Shown here one piece after another: positions 7,701-14,126 of a DNA stretch of 25,727 nt (position 1 is the stretch's first letter; every line of letters begins with the position of its first letter). The position numbers and the translations under genes are program-made. This stretch comes from RGIG426 sp045639905 (lineage in GTDB: Bacteria; Bacillota; Clostridia; Oscillospirales; Acutalibacteraceae), in the NCBI GenBank assembly GCA_045639905.1, contig JAZUDZ010000005.1, positions 1 to 25,727 of the forward strand, read 5' to 3'. Under the pieces are notes generated by a model. The model ran no database searches. It saw only the letters and a program-made list of their open reading frames with translations, and was not told where the DNA came from.

Positions 7701-7949
7701 CGTACCCACGTACTCAAAAAGATCACGGAAGACCCCGAGGAAATCCCGGCCGCCATTCGCCAGGGCCATATCGCCTATGTCATCAACACCCGCGATGTGG
7801 GTTCCTCCTCCGCTTCCACCGACGGTGTAAAAATCCGTCAGCTGGCCACCGAAAACAACGTGACCATCTTCACCTCTCTGGATACGGTCCGTGTCCTGCT
7901 GGACGTTCTGGAGGAAACCACTCTGACCATTTCCACCATTGACGCCTAA
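4776..7949 (+). CDS. carB: Carbamoyl-phosphate synthase large chain
   Basis: The 1057-residue large subunit makes carbamoyl phosphate from bicarbonate, ammonia and two ATP for the pyrimidine and arginine pathways. Two homologous halves are visible. The first begins VLIIGSGPIVIGQAAEFDYA with ATP-grasp motifs such as LRPAFTLGGTGGG and LIEVNPRVSRSSALASK. The second begins at about 547 (VVLGAGPIRIGQGVEFDYS) with VRPSFVLGGRAM and IIEVNPRSSRTVPFLSK. A C-terminal MGS-like allosteric domain from about 930 (NIQATSGTAAFL) is where UMP and ornithine act in known enzymes. Length matches the family (about 1070). AGGAGGG (4762-4768) lies 7 nt before the ATG. The glutaminase partner carA, normally adjacent, is not in this operon or window, so the ammonia-channelling subunit must be encoded elsewhere or be absent. 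Confidence 0.97.
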   Translation: MAKRTDIKKVLIIGSGPIVIGQAAEFDYAGTQACLSLKEEGYEVILCNSNPATIMTDTSIADKVYMEPLTLEYIAKILRYERPDAIVPGIGGQTGLNLAMQLEKKGILKECGVQLLGTSSESIERAEDRELFKEMCNSIGEPVIPSEITYNLDEAKQAAERIGYPVVLRPAFTLGGTGGGFANDEQELEEIGINAFKLSPVHQVLIEKSVKGYKEIEFEVMRDSNDTAITICGMENVDPVGVHTGDSVVVAPILSLNDHDLKMLNDSAIKIIRELKIEGGCNVQFALNPNSSEYFLIEVNPRVSRSSALASKASGYPIARVTAKIALGMSLEEIAVAGGNAAMEPSLDYIVAKFPRFPFDKFATAPNTLGTQMKATGEVMGIGSTLEECFLKSVRSLEIGVCHFHMAKFDSYTDEQLFEELQLFKDTNIYAVCELLRRGVSVEKLHEVTKITELFLESFQKIVDMEKTLSASKGDVNVLKEAKVMGFSDKFIARLWDMPEVDLYALRKQNGITPVFKMVDTLHTGKYIAYLYSSYTGENASRLTDKKKIVVLGAGPIRIGQGVEFDYSTVHAVQTIRRAGFEAIIVNNNPETVSTDYTTADKLYFEPLTPEDVMAIIDFEQPEGVIASLGGQTAINLAQPLMDRGVKIIGTDCAAIERAENRDSFEKILIDLNIPQPKGRAVTKIEDGVKAAAEIGYPVLVRPSFVLGGRAMQIVANEEQLRHYLKTAVEIDADKPVLVDKYIQGKEVEIDAICDGTDVFVPGIMELVERTGIHSGDSISVYPTFSVSDRVKGTILQYAKKLGLGIGIVGLYNIQFIVDQNDDVYIIEVNPRSSRTVPFLSKSTGYSLADIATEVILGKSLKEQGIFQLYPPEKDRFYVKVPVFSFNKIKGLDAYLSPEMKSTGEAIGYDDKLNRALYKALQASGMHMQNYGTVFATLADTDKEEALPLIRRFYNLGFNIQATSGTAAFLKENGIRTHVLKKITEDPEEIPAAIRQGHIAYVINTRDVGSSSASTDGVKIRQLATENNVTIFTSLDTVRVLLDVLEETTLTISTIDA

Positions 7950-7961
7950 AAGGAGACGTTT

Positions 7962-8696
7962 ATGAAAGACTGTCTGTTCACCGTCCTTCAAAACCGAAAA
8001 CTGACCGACACGGTCTTCCGCATGGATTTGCAGGGAGACACCTCGGCCTTTACCGCTCCGGGACAATTTCTGAACATTGCCCTGTCCGGCCTCTATCTGC
8101 GACGTCCGATTTCCGTTTGTGACATAAACGGAGACACGGTCACCATTTTATACAAGGTGGTGGGCGCCGGAACCAAACAAATGAGCACCCTTCCCGCCGG
8201 CACAAAACTCTCCGTTTTGACGGGACTCGGAAACGGCTATGACACGAGTGTTTCCGGAGACACCCCCCTTCTGCTTGGCGGCGGTGTGGGCGTGCCGCCT
8301 TTGTACCTTTTGGCAAAGAACCTGCTCAAAGAAGGAAAAGCAGTCTCGGTGGTACTGGGCTTTAACACAAAAAACGAAGTGTTCTTTGAAGAGGAATTCA
8401 AAGCCCTCGGCTGCCATGTAACGGTTGTTACGGCCGACGGCAGCTACGGACAAAAGGGATTCGTCACGGATGCCCTGCCCGAAGGCTATTCCCACTTCTA
8501 TACCTGCGGCCCCGAACCGATGCTGAAAGCGGTTTATAAAGCCACCGACACATCCGGCCAGTTCAGCTTTGAAGAACGTATGGGATGCGGCTTTGGTGCC
8601 TGCATGGGCTGCAGCTGCAAAACCATTACCGGATATAAACGAATTTGCAAGGACGGACCCGTTCTTCGAAAGGAGGAAATTTTGTGGGAAGACTAA
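7962..8696 (+). CDS. pyrK: Dihydroorotate dehydrogenase electron transfer subunit
   Basis: PyrK is the FAD and 2Fe-2S subunit that passes electrons from dihydroorotate oxidation in PyrD to NAD+. The 244 residues show the FAD-binding LYLRRPISVCD, the nucleotide-binding LLLGGGVGVPPLYLLAK and four iron-sulfur cysteines at C209, C214, C217 and C229 (MGCGFGACMGC then RICKDGP). The order matches Bacillus subtilis and Lactococcus PyrK. It starts 12 nt after carB with AGGAG just upstream, and its last 13 nt overlap the start of pyrD, which fits coupled translation of a heterotetramer. Confidence 0.95.
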   Translation: MKDCLFTVLQNRKLTDTVFRMDLQGDTSAFTAPGQFLNIALSGLYLRRPISVCDINGDTVTILYKVVGAGTKQMSTLPAGTKLSVLTGLGNGYDTSVSGDTPLLLGGGVGVPPLYLLAKNLLKEGKAVSVVLGFNTKNEVFFEEEFKALGCHVTVVTADGSYGQKGFVTDALPEGYSHFYTCGPEPMLKAVYKATDTSGQFSFEERMGCGFGACMGCSCKTITGYKRICKDGPVLRKEEILWED

Positions 8697-9595
8697 GTGT
8701 CAATCTCTGCGGAATCGAACTGGACAACCCAGTCATTCCGGCCTCCGGCACCTTCGGCTACGGCTACGAATTTGCAGAACTGTATGATATTAACTGCCTC
8801 GGCACTTTCAGTTTCAAAGGCACCACGAAAGATCCCCGTTTCGGCAATCCAACGCCCCGCATTGCGGAGTGTACCGCGGGCATGATTAACGCCGTTGGGC
8901 TCCAGAATCCCGGTGTGGACAAGGTTATTTCCGAAGAACTGCCGAAACTCAAAGCCTGTTTTCACAAACCGGTTATGGCCAACGTGAGCGGCTTCTCCGT
9001 GGAAGACTACGCATATACCTGTGAAAAGCTGGACAAAGAACCCCAGGTCGGCTGGCTCGAAGTCAATGTCAGCTGCCCGAACGTTCATGGCGGCGGCATG
9101 AGCTTCGGAACCGATCCGAAAGCGGCCGCCGAAGTCACCCGGGCCGTCAAAGCGGTCACCACCAAACCGGTGATTGTCAAGCTGTCCCCCAATGTAACCG
9201 ACATTGTCTCCATTGCCAAGGCCTGCGAAGAGGCCGGTGCCGACGGCATCAGCCTGATTAACACATTGCTTGGCATGCGAATCAATCTGAAAACCCAAAA
9301 ACCGGTTATTGCCAACACCATGGGCGGGTTCTCCGGCCCGGCAATTTTCCCGGTAGCCCTTCGCATGGTCTACCAGGTAGCCTCTGCTGTTTCCGTTCCC
9401 GTCATCGGGATGGGCGGTGTTTCCTCCGCCGAAGACGTGGTGGAAATGATGATGGCCGGTGCCACGGCCGTGGAAATCGGGGCGGAAAACCTGATTCATC
9501 CCACAGCCTGCCGGGATATCATCCAATCCCTTCCGGGAGTTTTGGATACCTTAAACATACAAAATATTTCTGACTGTATAGGTGGTGCACACTAA
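8684..9595 (+). CDS. pyrD: Dihydroorotate dehydrogenase, class 1B catalytic subunit
   Basis: The FMN barrel enzyme oxidises dihydroorotate to orotate and works with PyrK. The start is GTG at 8684, 7 nt after AAGGAGG (8670-8676); an in-frame ATG at 8645 lies deep inside pyrK and adds residues without family similarity. The 303-residue product shows NPVIPASGTFGYG, the class 1 catalytic cysteine C131 in NVSCPNVHGGG, KLSPNVTD, the INTLLGM loop and the phosphate-binding GMGGVSS and EIGAENL motifs. Cysteine as catalytic base, plus adjacent pyrK, marks type 1B (NAD-dependent). Its stop shares one base with the pyrF start (TAATG). Confidence 0.96.
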   Translation: MGRLSVNLCGIELDNPVIPASGTFGYGYEFAELYDINCLGTFSFKGTTKDPRFGNPTPRIAECTAGMINAVGLQNPGVDKVISEELPKLKACFHKPVMANVSGFSVEDYAYTCEKLDKEPQVGWLEVNVSCPNVHGGGMSFGTDPKAAAEVTRAVKAVTTKPVIVKLSPNVTDIVSIAKACEEAGADGISLINTLLGMRINLKTQKPVIANTMGGFSGPAIFPVALRMVYQVASAVSVPVIGMGGVSSAEDVVEMMMAGATAVEIGAENLIHPTACRDIIQSLPGVLDTLNIQNISDCIGGAH

Positions 9596-10293
9596 TGGGA
9601 AAAGACGTTATTATCGCCTGCGATTTCGCCGGCGCGGAAGAGACACTGCGCTTTCTGGACCGGTTTACCGGACGTAAGCCGTTTGTAAAAATCGGTATGG
9701 AGCTGTTCTATGCCGCCGGCCCTTCCATCGTACGGGAAATCAAGGCCCGCGGGCACAAGATTTTCCTGGACCTTAAGCTCCACGACATTCCGAATACCGT
9801 AAAAAAATCCATGTCCGTTTTGAGGGACCTGGATGTGGATATTTGCAATTTACATGCCTCCGGTACCATCCGGATGATGGAAGCCGCTCTCGAAGGCCTG
9901 ACCCGCGAGGACGGCACCCGACCGCTTCTCATTGCGGTCACCCAGCTGACCTCCACCGACCAGGAAACCATGGAGCGGGACCTGCTGATTCACGAGGACA
10001 TTGCCGATGTCGTCATGCACTATGCCGAAAATGCCAAAAAGGCCGGCTTGGACGGTGTCGTGTGTTCTCCGCTGGAAGCCGGGAAGGTGCACGGGCGCTG
10101 CGGCGCTGACTTTTTAACCGTTACCCCCGGTGTCCGGTTTGCCGACGGCGATATCGGTGACCAGAAACGGGTCATGACCCCGGCAGAAGCCAAAAAAATC
10201 GGTTCCGACTACATCGTGGTCGGCCGTCCGATTACCACCGCCCCGGATCCGGTGGCGGCCTATACCCGCTGCATAAATGAATTTTGTGACTGA
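9595..10293 (+). CDS. pyrF: Orotidine 5'-phosphate decarboxylase
   Basis: This TIM-barrel enzyme decarboxylates OMP to UMP, the last step of the pathway. The 232 residues carry the signature DLKLHDIPNT with the catalytic D59-K61-D64 set, VKIGMELF near residue 31, LLIAVTQLTS in the middle, the TPGVR loop and IVVGRPIT near the C-terminus, all normal for the short bacterial group. The ATG overlaps the pyrD stop by one base (TAATG), and AGGTGG lies just upstream. pyrE follows after 18 nt. Confidence 0.96.
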   Translation: MGKDVIIACDFAGAEETLRFLDRFTGRKPFVKIGMELFYAAGPSIVREIKARGHKIFLDLKLHDIPNTVKKSMSVLRDLDVDICNLHASGTIRMMEAALEGLTREDGTRPLLIAVTQLTSTDQETMERDLLIHEDIADVVMHYAENAKKAGLDGVVCSPLEAGKVHGRCGADFLTVTPGVRFADGDIGDQKRVMTPAEAKKIGSDYIVVGRPITTAPDPVAAYTRCINEFCD

Positions 10294-10311
10294 AGACAAG
10301 GAGAGAGAGAC

Positions 10312-10956
10312 ATGGAACTGAACAAACGCATCGCCAAAGATCTTTTAAAAATCCGTGCCGTTTTCTTCCGTCCGGAAGAACCCTTTACCTGGGCCAGCGG
10401 CATCAAAAGTCCGGTTTACTGTGACAACCGGCTGACCTTAACCGCACCGGAAGTGCGCACCGATGTGGAAAACGGTTTGGCTACCCTGATTCGGGAAAAC
10501 TTTCCGGAGGCGGAGGTGCTGATGGGCACCTCGACGGCCGGTATTGCCCACGCGGCCATTACCGCCCACCTTTTGGATATGCCCATGGGGTATGTTCGCT
10601 CCGGTGCCAAAGACCACGGTCGTCAAAACCAGATCGAAGGAAAACTGGAACCCGGCCAGAAAGTGGTCGTGGTGGAAGATCTCATCTCCACCGGCGGCAG
10701 CTGCATTGAAGTGGTCAATGTCCTTCGCGAGGCCGGAGCCGAAGTGCTCGGTATTGTCTCCATTTTTACCTATGGTATGCAAAAAGGCCTTGCCCGGCTG
10801 GAAGAAGCAAAGGTACAAAACATTTCCCTGACAAACTTTGATACCATTGCCGAAGTCGCCGCCGAAGAGGGCTATATCAAACCCGAAGATATCAAACGGC
10901 TCATCGCCTTCCGAAACAACCCCTCCGACGAGAGCTGGATTGGAGAAACCAAATGA
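10312..10956 (+). CDS. pyrE: Orotate phosphoribosyltransferase
   Basis: The enzyme joins orotate with PRPP to give OMP. The 214-residue type I phosphoribosyltransferase shows the substrate region FTWASGIKSPVYCDNR (about 25-40), GTSTAGIAHA, the flexible catalytic loop containing RSGAKDHGRQNQIEG (about 96-110) and the PRPP motif VVVVEDLISTGGS at 118-130. A GGAGAGAGAG purine-rich RBS precedes the ATG. The stop overlaps the start of pyrB as ATGA, so the two are translationally coupled. It lies after pyrF, the reverse of the reaction order. Confidence 0.96.
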   Translation: MELNKRIAKDLLKIRAVFFRPEEPFTWASGIKSPVYCDNRLTLTAPEVRTDVENGLATLIRENFPEAEVLMGTSTAGIAHAAITAHLLDMPMGYVRSGAKDHGRQNQIEGKLEPGQKVVVVEDLISTGGSCIEVVNVLREAGAEVLGIVSIFTYGMQKGLARLEEAKVQNISLTNFDTIAEVAAEEGYIKPEDIKRLIAFRNNPSDESWIGETK

Positions 10957-11876
10957 GAAGTGTCATTGACGTAACCGATTTGTCGGTTGAAGAATTAAAC
11001 GATTTGATTCAGACCGCTTGTGATATCATCGAAAATCCGAACAAATACAGCGAAATCTGCAAAGGGAAGAAACTGGCAACCCTGTTTTTCGAACCTTCCA
11101 CCCGTACCCGCATGAGTTTTGAGGCGGCCATGTACGAACTGGGCGGCCACGTCATTTCCATGTCCAGCGCCGCATCCTCTTCCGCTGCCAAGGGAGAGAG
11201 CGTTGCCGACACCGCCAAGGTGGTGTCCTGCTACGCCGATATCATCGCCATGCGCCACCCGAAAGAAGGCGCGGCCTTTGTAGCGGCCAGCAACGCCACC
11301 ATTCCGGTCATCAACGCCGGGGACGGCGGTCACTGTCATCCGACCCAAACCCTGGCGGATCTTCTGACCATCTACCGGGAAAAAGGCGGCTTTGACAATT
11401 TAACCGTCGGCCTTTGCGGCGACCTGAAATTCGGCCGCACGGTCCACTCTCTCATTAATGCCATGTCCCGCTATACCGGGATTTCCTTTGTGCTCATTTC
11501 TCCGGAAGAACTGAAGCTTCCGAGCTATGTGAAAAAGGATGTCCTTCAAAAGAAGAACATCCCCTATGAGCAGACCACCGATTTGCTGGCGGCCATGCCG
11601 AAACTGGATATTTTGTACATGACCCGCGTTCAGCGGGAGCGCTTCTTTAACGAAGAGGATTATCTCCGTTTAAAAGACAGCTACATTCTGACGCCGGACA
11701 AGCTGAAGGAAGCCAAGCCGGATTTGTGCATCATGCACCCCCTGCCCCGCGTCAACGAAATCAGCGTGGCGGTGGACGACGATCCGAGAGCCTGCTACTT
11801 TAAACAGGTGCTAAACGGCAAGTACATGCGGATGGCCCTCATTTTAAAACTTCTCAAGGAGGCTGGCACGTTATGA
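10953..11876 (+). CDS. pyrB: Aspartate carbamoyltransferase catalytic chain
   Basis: The enzyme condenses carbamoyl phosphate and aspartate to carbamoyl aspartate, the committed step. The 307 residues have the carbamoyl-phosphate site FFEPSTRTRMSF (STRTR at 49-53), the loop lysine in SSSAAKGESVADT (K80) reaching into the neighbouring subunit, HPTQTLADLLTI at 129-140 and MHPLPRVNEIS near the C-terminus. Length matches the E. coli type. It overlaps pyrE and pyrI by ATGA at both ends. The presence of pyrI predicts a PyrB6-PyrI6 holoenzyme under nucleotide control. Confidence 0.97.
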   Translation: MRSVIDVTDLSVEELNDLIQTACDIIENPNKYSEICKGKKLATLFFEPSTRTRMSFEAAMYELGGHVISMSSAASSSAAKGESVADTAKVVSCYADIIAMRHPKEGAAFVAASNATIPVINAGDGGHCHPTQTLADLLTIYREKGGFDNLTVGLCGDLKFGRTVHSLINAMSRYTGISFVLISPEELKLPSYVKKDVLQKKNIPYEQTTDLLAAMPKLDILYMTRVQRERFFNEEDYLRLKDSYILTPDKLKEAKPDLCIMHPLPRVNEISVAVDDDPRACYFKQVLNGKYMRMALILKLLKEAGTL

Positions 11877-12295
11877 ACATCGATTCCATTCAAAACGGTG
11901 TGGTGATTGACCACATTACCGCGGGAGCCGGCATGAAACTGTATGATCTGCTGCATCTCGACGATCTGGACGTTTCCGTGGCGCTCATAAAGAATGTTTC
12001 CAGCCGCAAAATGGGGAAAAAGGATATCATCAAAATCGATGCCGACATTCCGGTCAACCTGGATGTCATCGGTTTTGTGGATCCCGATGCCACCGTCAAT
12101 CTTATCAAAGACGGAAAACTTGTGGAAAAACAAAGCATTGAAATGCCGGAACGACTGGTGGATGTCATCAAATGCAAGAACCCCCGATGCATCACCGCCA
12201 CCGAGCAGGAACTGAAACATATCTTCTGCTTATCCGACAAAGAAAACAAGGTTTATCGCTGCCTTTACTGCGAAACCAAAGCCAATATCGACTGA
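11873..12295 (+). CDS. pyrI: Aspartate carbamoyltransferase regulatory chain
   Basis: PyrI binds ATP, CTP and UTP allosterically and clamps PyrB trimers through a zinc domain. The 140 residues show an N-terminal effector-binding domain (VIDHITAGAGMKLYDLL) and a C-terminal zinc domain with all four cysteine ligands, C101, C106 (CKNPRC), C130 and C133 (YRCLYC). It is a little shorter than the E. coli chain (153). Translation is coupled to pyrB by ATGA. It is the last gene of the operon, followed by a strong terminator. With no attenuator seen upstream, this allosteric chain is the clearest visible control point of the pathway. Confidence 0.96.
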   Translation: MNIDSIQNGVVIDHITAGAGMKLYDLLHLDDLDVSVALIKNVSSRKMGKKDIIKIDADIPVNLDVIGFVDPDATVNLIKDGKLVEKQSIEMPERLVDVIKCKNPRCITATEQELKHIFCLSDKENKVYRCLYCETKANID

Positions 12296-12296
12296 G

Positions 12297-12337
12297 AAAA
12301 ACAGGTGTCCAAACCACAAACGGACACCTGTTTTTTT
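12297..12337. terminator. Bidirectional terminator between the pyr operon and the AlbA_2 gene
   Basis: AAACAGGTGTCC and GGACACCTGTTT form a 12-bp stem around an 11-nt loop (12311-12321), starting two nt after the pyrI stop. On the plus strand it runs into seven T residues (12331-12337). On the minus strand the A run at 12297-12300 supplies TTTTT, so it also ends transcripts from the gene at 12427-13755. Confidence 0.93.
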
Positions 12338-12341
12338 GCCT

Positions 12342-12363
12342 GAAAATCGCAAAAGGTGCAATC
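12342..12363 (+). repeat. 22-bp direct repeat, left copy
   Basis: GAAAATCGC (12342-12350) followed by AAAAGGTGCAATC is identical to 13928-13949. The two copies bracket the AlbA_2 regulator gene and its repeat-rich promoter, as expected for attachment sites or a duplication made on insertion. A partial third copy, CCAAAAGGTGCAGA, is at about 12382-12395. Confidence 0.8.
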
Positions 12364-12426
12364 CTTCGGCCAAGAAACATGCCAAAAGGTGCAGAATATC
12401 ACGCTTTCATTTTTTGATCAGTTTCG

Positions 12427-13755
12427 TCAAACTTTCCAATGGCCCGTTTTATTTGATCCCACACGCTGAACAAGGCCTTTCTTTTTTAGAGATCCAAGAA
12501 CTCTGTTTATTGTCCTAGCTGATTTTCCGCTTTTTTCAACAAGGTCAGCTATGGTTAAATACGGACTGTCATTCAGCCAAGAAAGAACACTTGCTTCCAG
12601 CTCAGTTATTGTGTCGTTTACCATGCCATCCTGTGACGCGGTATTTCTATCGACTCTTGAAAATTCAAATGTAAAATGCGTATCATCATTTATGTAGTTT
12701 ATCATCACATTAGAGGCATCGCACAATGAATATATTTTTTTAAGACCGGAGCCAAAAGTCTCGACATCTTTGCACAAATACAGCGTTTTTGCAATTACTT
12801 CATTTCTAAGATATGAATGCAAATCCCTCTCCATAAAATCAACAGGCTCAAACGAATTTGCAAAAGAACCCGGATTTGTAATTGAAATTCGATTCGAGAA
12901 AACATCGATTTCGTGTTGCACAGAACCATCATAGCGGGCATGCGCAAAACTGTTAATCACAGCTTCACGAAGAGCTTCAATCGGAACCTCGGGCGTTTCG
13001 GTTCGATGCAATCCATCTTCACTGAGTCCAACGCTCCACCGAATGTTTCGAATGATATAATTCATTGCTACATTAATCAGTTGAAATATATTGCCCTCTT
13101 CGCGGACCATATCGAGGAATGTGGTTTTGTGGTCAGTAGCAAACACTGCCATTTTTAACACAATCGGTTTGTTTGCCGAAAACAAATACTTACCTGCATT
13201 AGTGAGGTGGTTTCCATTTAACAAACCCAGTTTTGCAAGAAGCTGCTCTTTATCATTTCCAAAATCCGGAAGACGGCCACATTCTGTTGCAGAAAGATAA
13301 AATTTATGCAAAGTCTCTTCATCTATATCGGAAACGGTTTCATTTGAGGAATGATTTTCCCAATTCTCCTCATATTCCTTTCCGATCATTATTTTGCGAA
13401 GCTCCCCTGGCAAAAGCTCACGATCTTCATCCGCCGTACGAATATAATATTTCCCAAATGCGGAATACGGGGGTTCGTTTCCTTCAAATTCTACTGTTAT
13501 TACTTCGACACCCTCAATAATATCTGTTTTTATCGTCGGAAATATTTGGGGCCGAATACCTTCAAATATTTTCCTTGAAACATCGCGAAGCGTGGAATCG
13601 TTTATTGTAAGAGGAAATGGGTCTCCGTTGTTTTTTAACCCAAAATAAATCGTTCCGTGTCCATGCTTATTCAGTATTGCTGATATGGAAATCACGGCTT
13701 CATTTAATTCGCCGGTTGATTTCTTGAATTCGTTAAATTCATCTTCTCTAAACAT
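12427..13755 (-). CDS. AlbA_2 / HATPase_c_4 / winged-helix transcriptional regulator-like protein
   Basis: The 442-residue protein has the layout of COG2865-type proteins, often labelled RecG-like helicase or transcriptional regulator. An AlbA_2 (Schlafen-like) domain occupies residues 1 to about 125 (EFKKSTGELNEAVISISAIL, then GTIYFGLKNNG). A GHKL-type ATPase-like part around 255-330 contains VPIEALREAVINSFAHARYD and ISITNPGSF. A winged helix occupies about 385-442 (LTIADLVEKSGKSARTINRV, then LKKKGLVQRVGS). The function is not settled for the family; some members sit beside defence or mobile genes. AAGGAGGA (13761-13768) precedes the ATG by 5 nt. It is visibly more AT-rich than the pyr genes and lies between exact 22-bp repeats, pointing to transfer. 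The tandem 12-bp repeats upstream suggest self-regulation. Confidence 0.85.
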   Translation of the reverse strand: MFREDEFNEFKKSTGELNEAVISISAILNKHGHGTIYFGLKNNGDPFPLTINDSTLRDVSRKIFEGIRPQIFPTIKTDIIEGVEVITVEFEGNEPPYSAFGKYYIRTADEDRELLPGELRKIMIGKEYEENWENHSSNETVSDIDEETLHKFYLSATECGRLPDFGNDKEQLLAKLGLLNGNHLTNAGKYLFSANKPIVLKMAVFATDHKTTFLDMVREEGNIFQLINVAMNYIIRNIRWSVGLSEDGLHRTETPEVPIEALREAVINSFAHARYDGSVQHEIDVFSNRISITNPGSFANSFEPVDFMERDLHSYLRNEVIAKTLYLCKDVETFGSGLKKIYSLCDASNVMINYINDDTHFTFEFSRVDRNTASQDGMVNDTITELEASVLSWLNDSPYLTIADLVEKSGKSARTINRVLGSLKKKGLVQRVGSNKTGHWKV

Positions 13756-13779
13756 AGCAATCCTCCTTGATTGGTTGAG

Positions 13780-13785
13780 ATTATA
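13780..13785 (-). promoter_or_regulatory. -10 element of the AlbA_2 gene
   Basis: A perfect TATAAT lies on the minus strand 25 nt upstream of the ATG at 13755, leaving a very short leader. No good -35 is present at 16-18 bp; that position falls inside the tandem repeats starting at 13795, so repeat-bound protein probably controls this promoter. Confidence 0.55.
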
Positions 13786-13794
13786 ATATCACAA

Positions 13795-13874
13795 ATGGCA
13801 TAATAAATCAACAAGATGGCACAATAAATGGCATAATAAATGGCATAATAATGGCACAATAAATGGCATGACAA
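13795..13874. repeat. Six 12-bp tandem repeats (ATGGCAYAATAA), iteron-like
   Basis: Copies begin at 13795, 13816, 13828, 13840, 13851 and 13863. Units 2 to 6 are contiguous with a period of 12 (one of 11), and unit 1 is set off by a 9-bp gap next to the -10. The last unit is diverged (ATGGCATGACAA). There are no spacers, so this is not a CRISPR array. Position over the -35 region suggests an array of operator sites. Confidence 0.85.
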
Positions 13875-13927
13875 ATCGTCGCAGACAAACAAAAAGATAC
13901 AGAGCAACATGCTTTTTCACATTACTC

Positions 13928-13949
13928 GAAAATCGCAAAAGGTGCAATC
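13928..13949 (+). repeat. 22-bp direct repeat, right copy
   Basis: Identical over 22 bp to 12342-12363 and in the same orientation. The 1,586 bp from copy to copy holds one complete gene with its promoter and no recombinase. The 177 bp between this repeat and the next gene holds only that gene's promoter and leader. Confidence 0.8.
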
Positions 13950-14040
13950 AACACAAAACCCGTGGCGGCTCTACGGCTGCCCGGAATCCTCTTTTCCTTT
14001 CTTTTTGACACGGACGACTCCTTTTGCAAGTAGCCCCTAT

Positions 14041-14069
14041 TTGACTAAAAGACGTAAAAGCACTATACT
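14041..14069 (+). promoter_or_regulatory. Promoter of the second dockerin gene
   Basis: -35 TTGACT (14041-14046), a 17-bp spacer and -10 TATACT (14064-14069), close to the sigma-A consensus. The leader is about 50 nt and ends in GAGGAG (14114-14119) before the TTG start. Confidence 0.8.
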
Positions 14070-14126
14070 AAAGTCGTCAGATAGACTTGTTTGACCAATA
14101 TTCTACGAAAAGTGAGGAGAAGTGTC

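Noticed and set aside
13795..13874. CRISPR array
   Set aside because: The repeats are 12 bp and contiguous without unique spacers, and no cas genes are present.
14091..14126. ATG at 14091 as start of the second dockerin protein
   Set aside because: It has no RBS and puts a 12-residue basic extension before the signal peptide; TTG 14127 has GAGGAG at ideal spacing.
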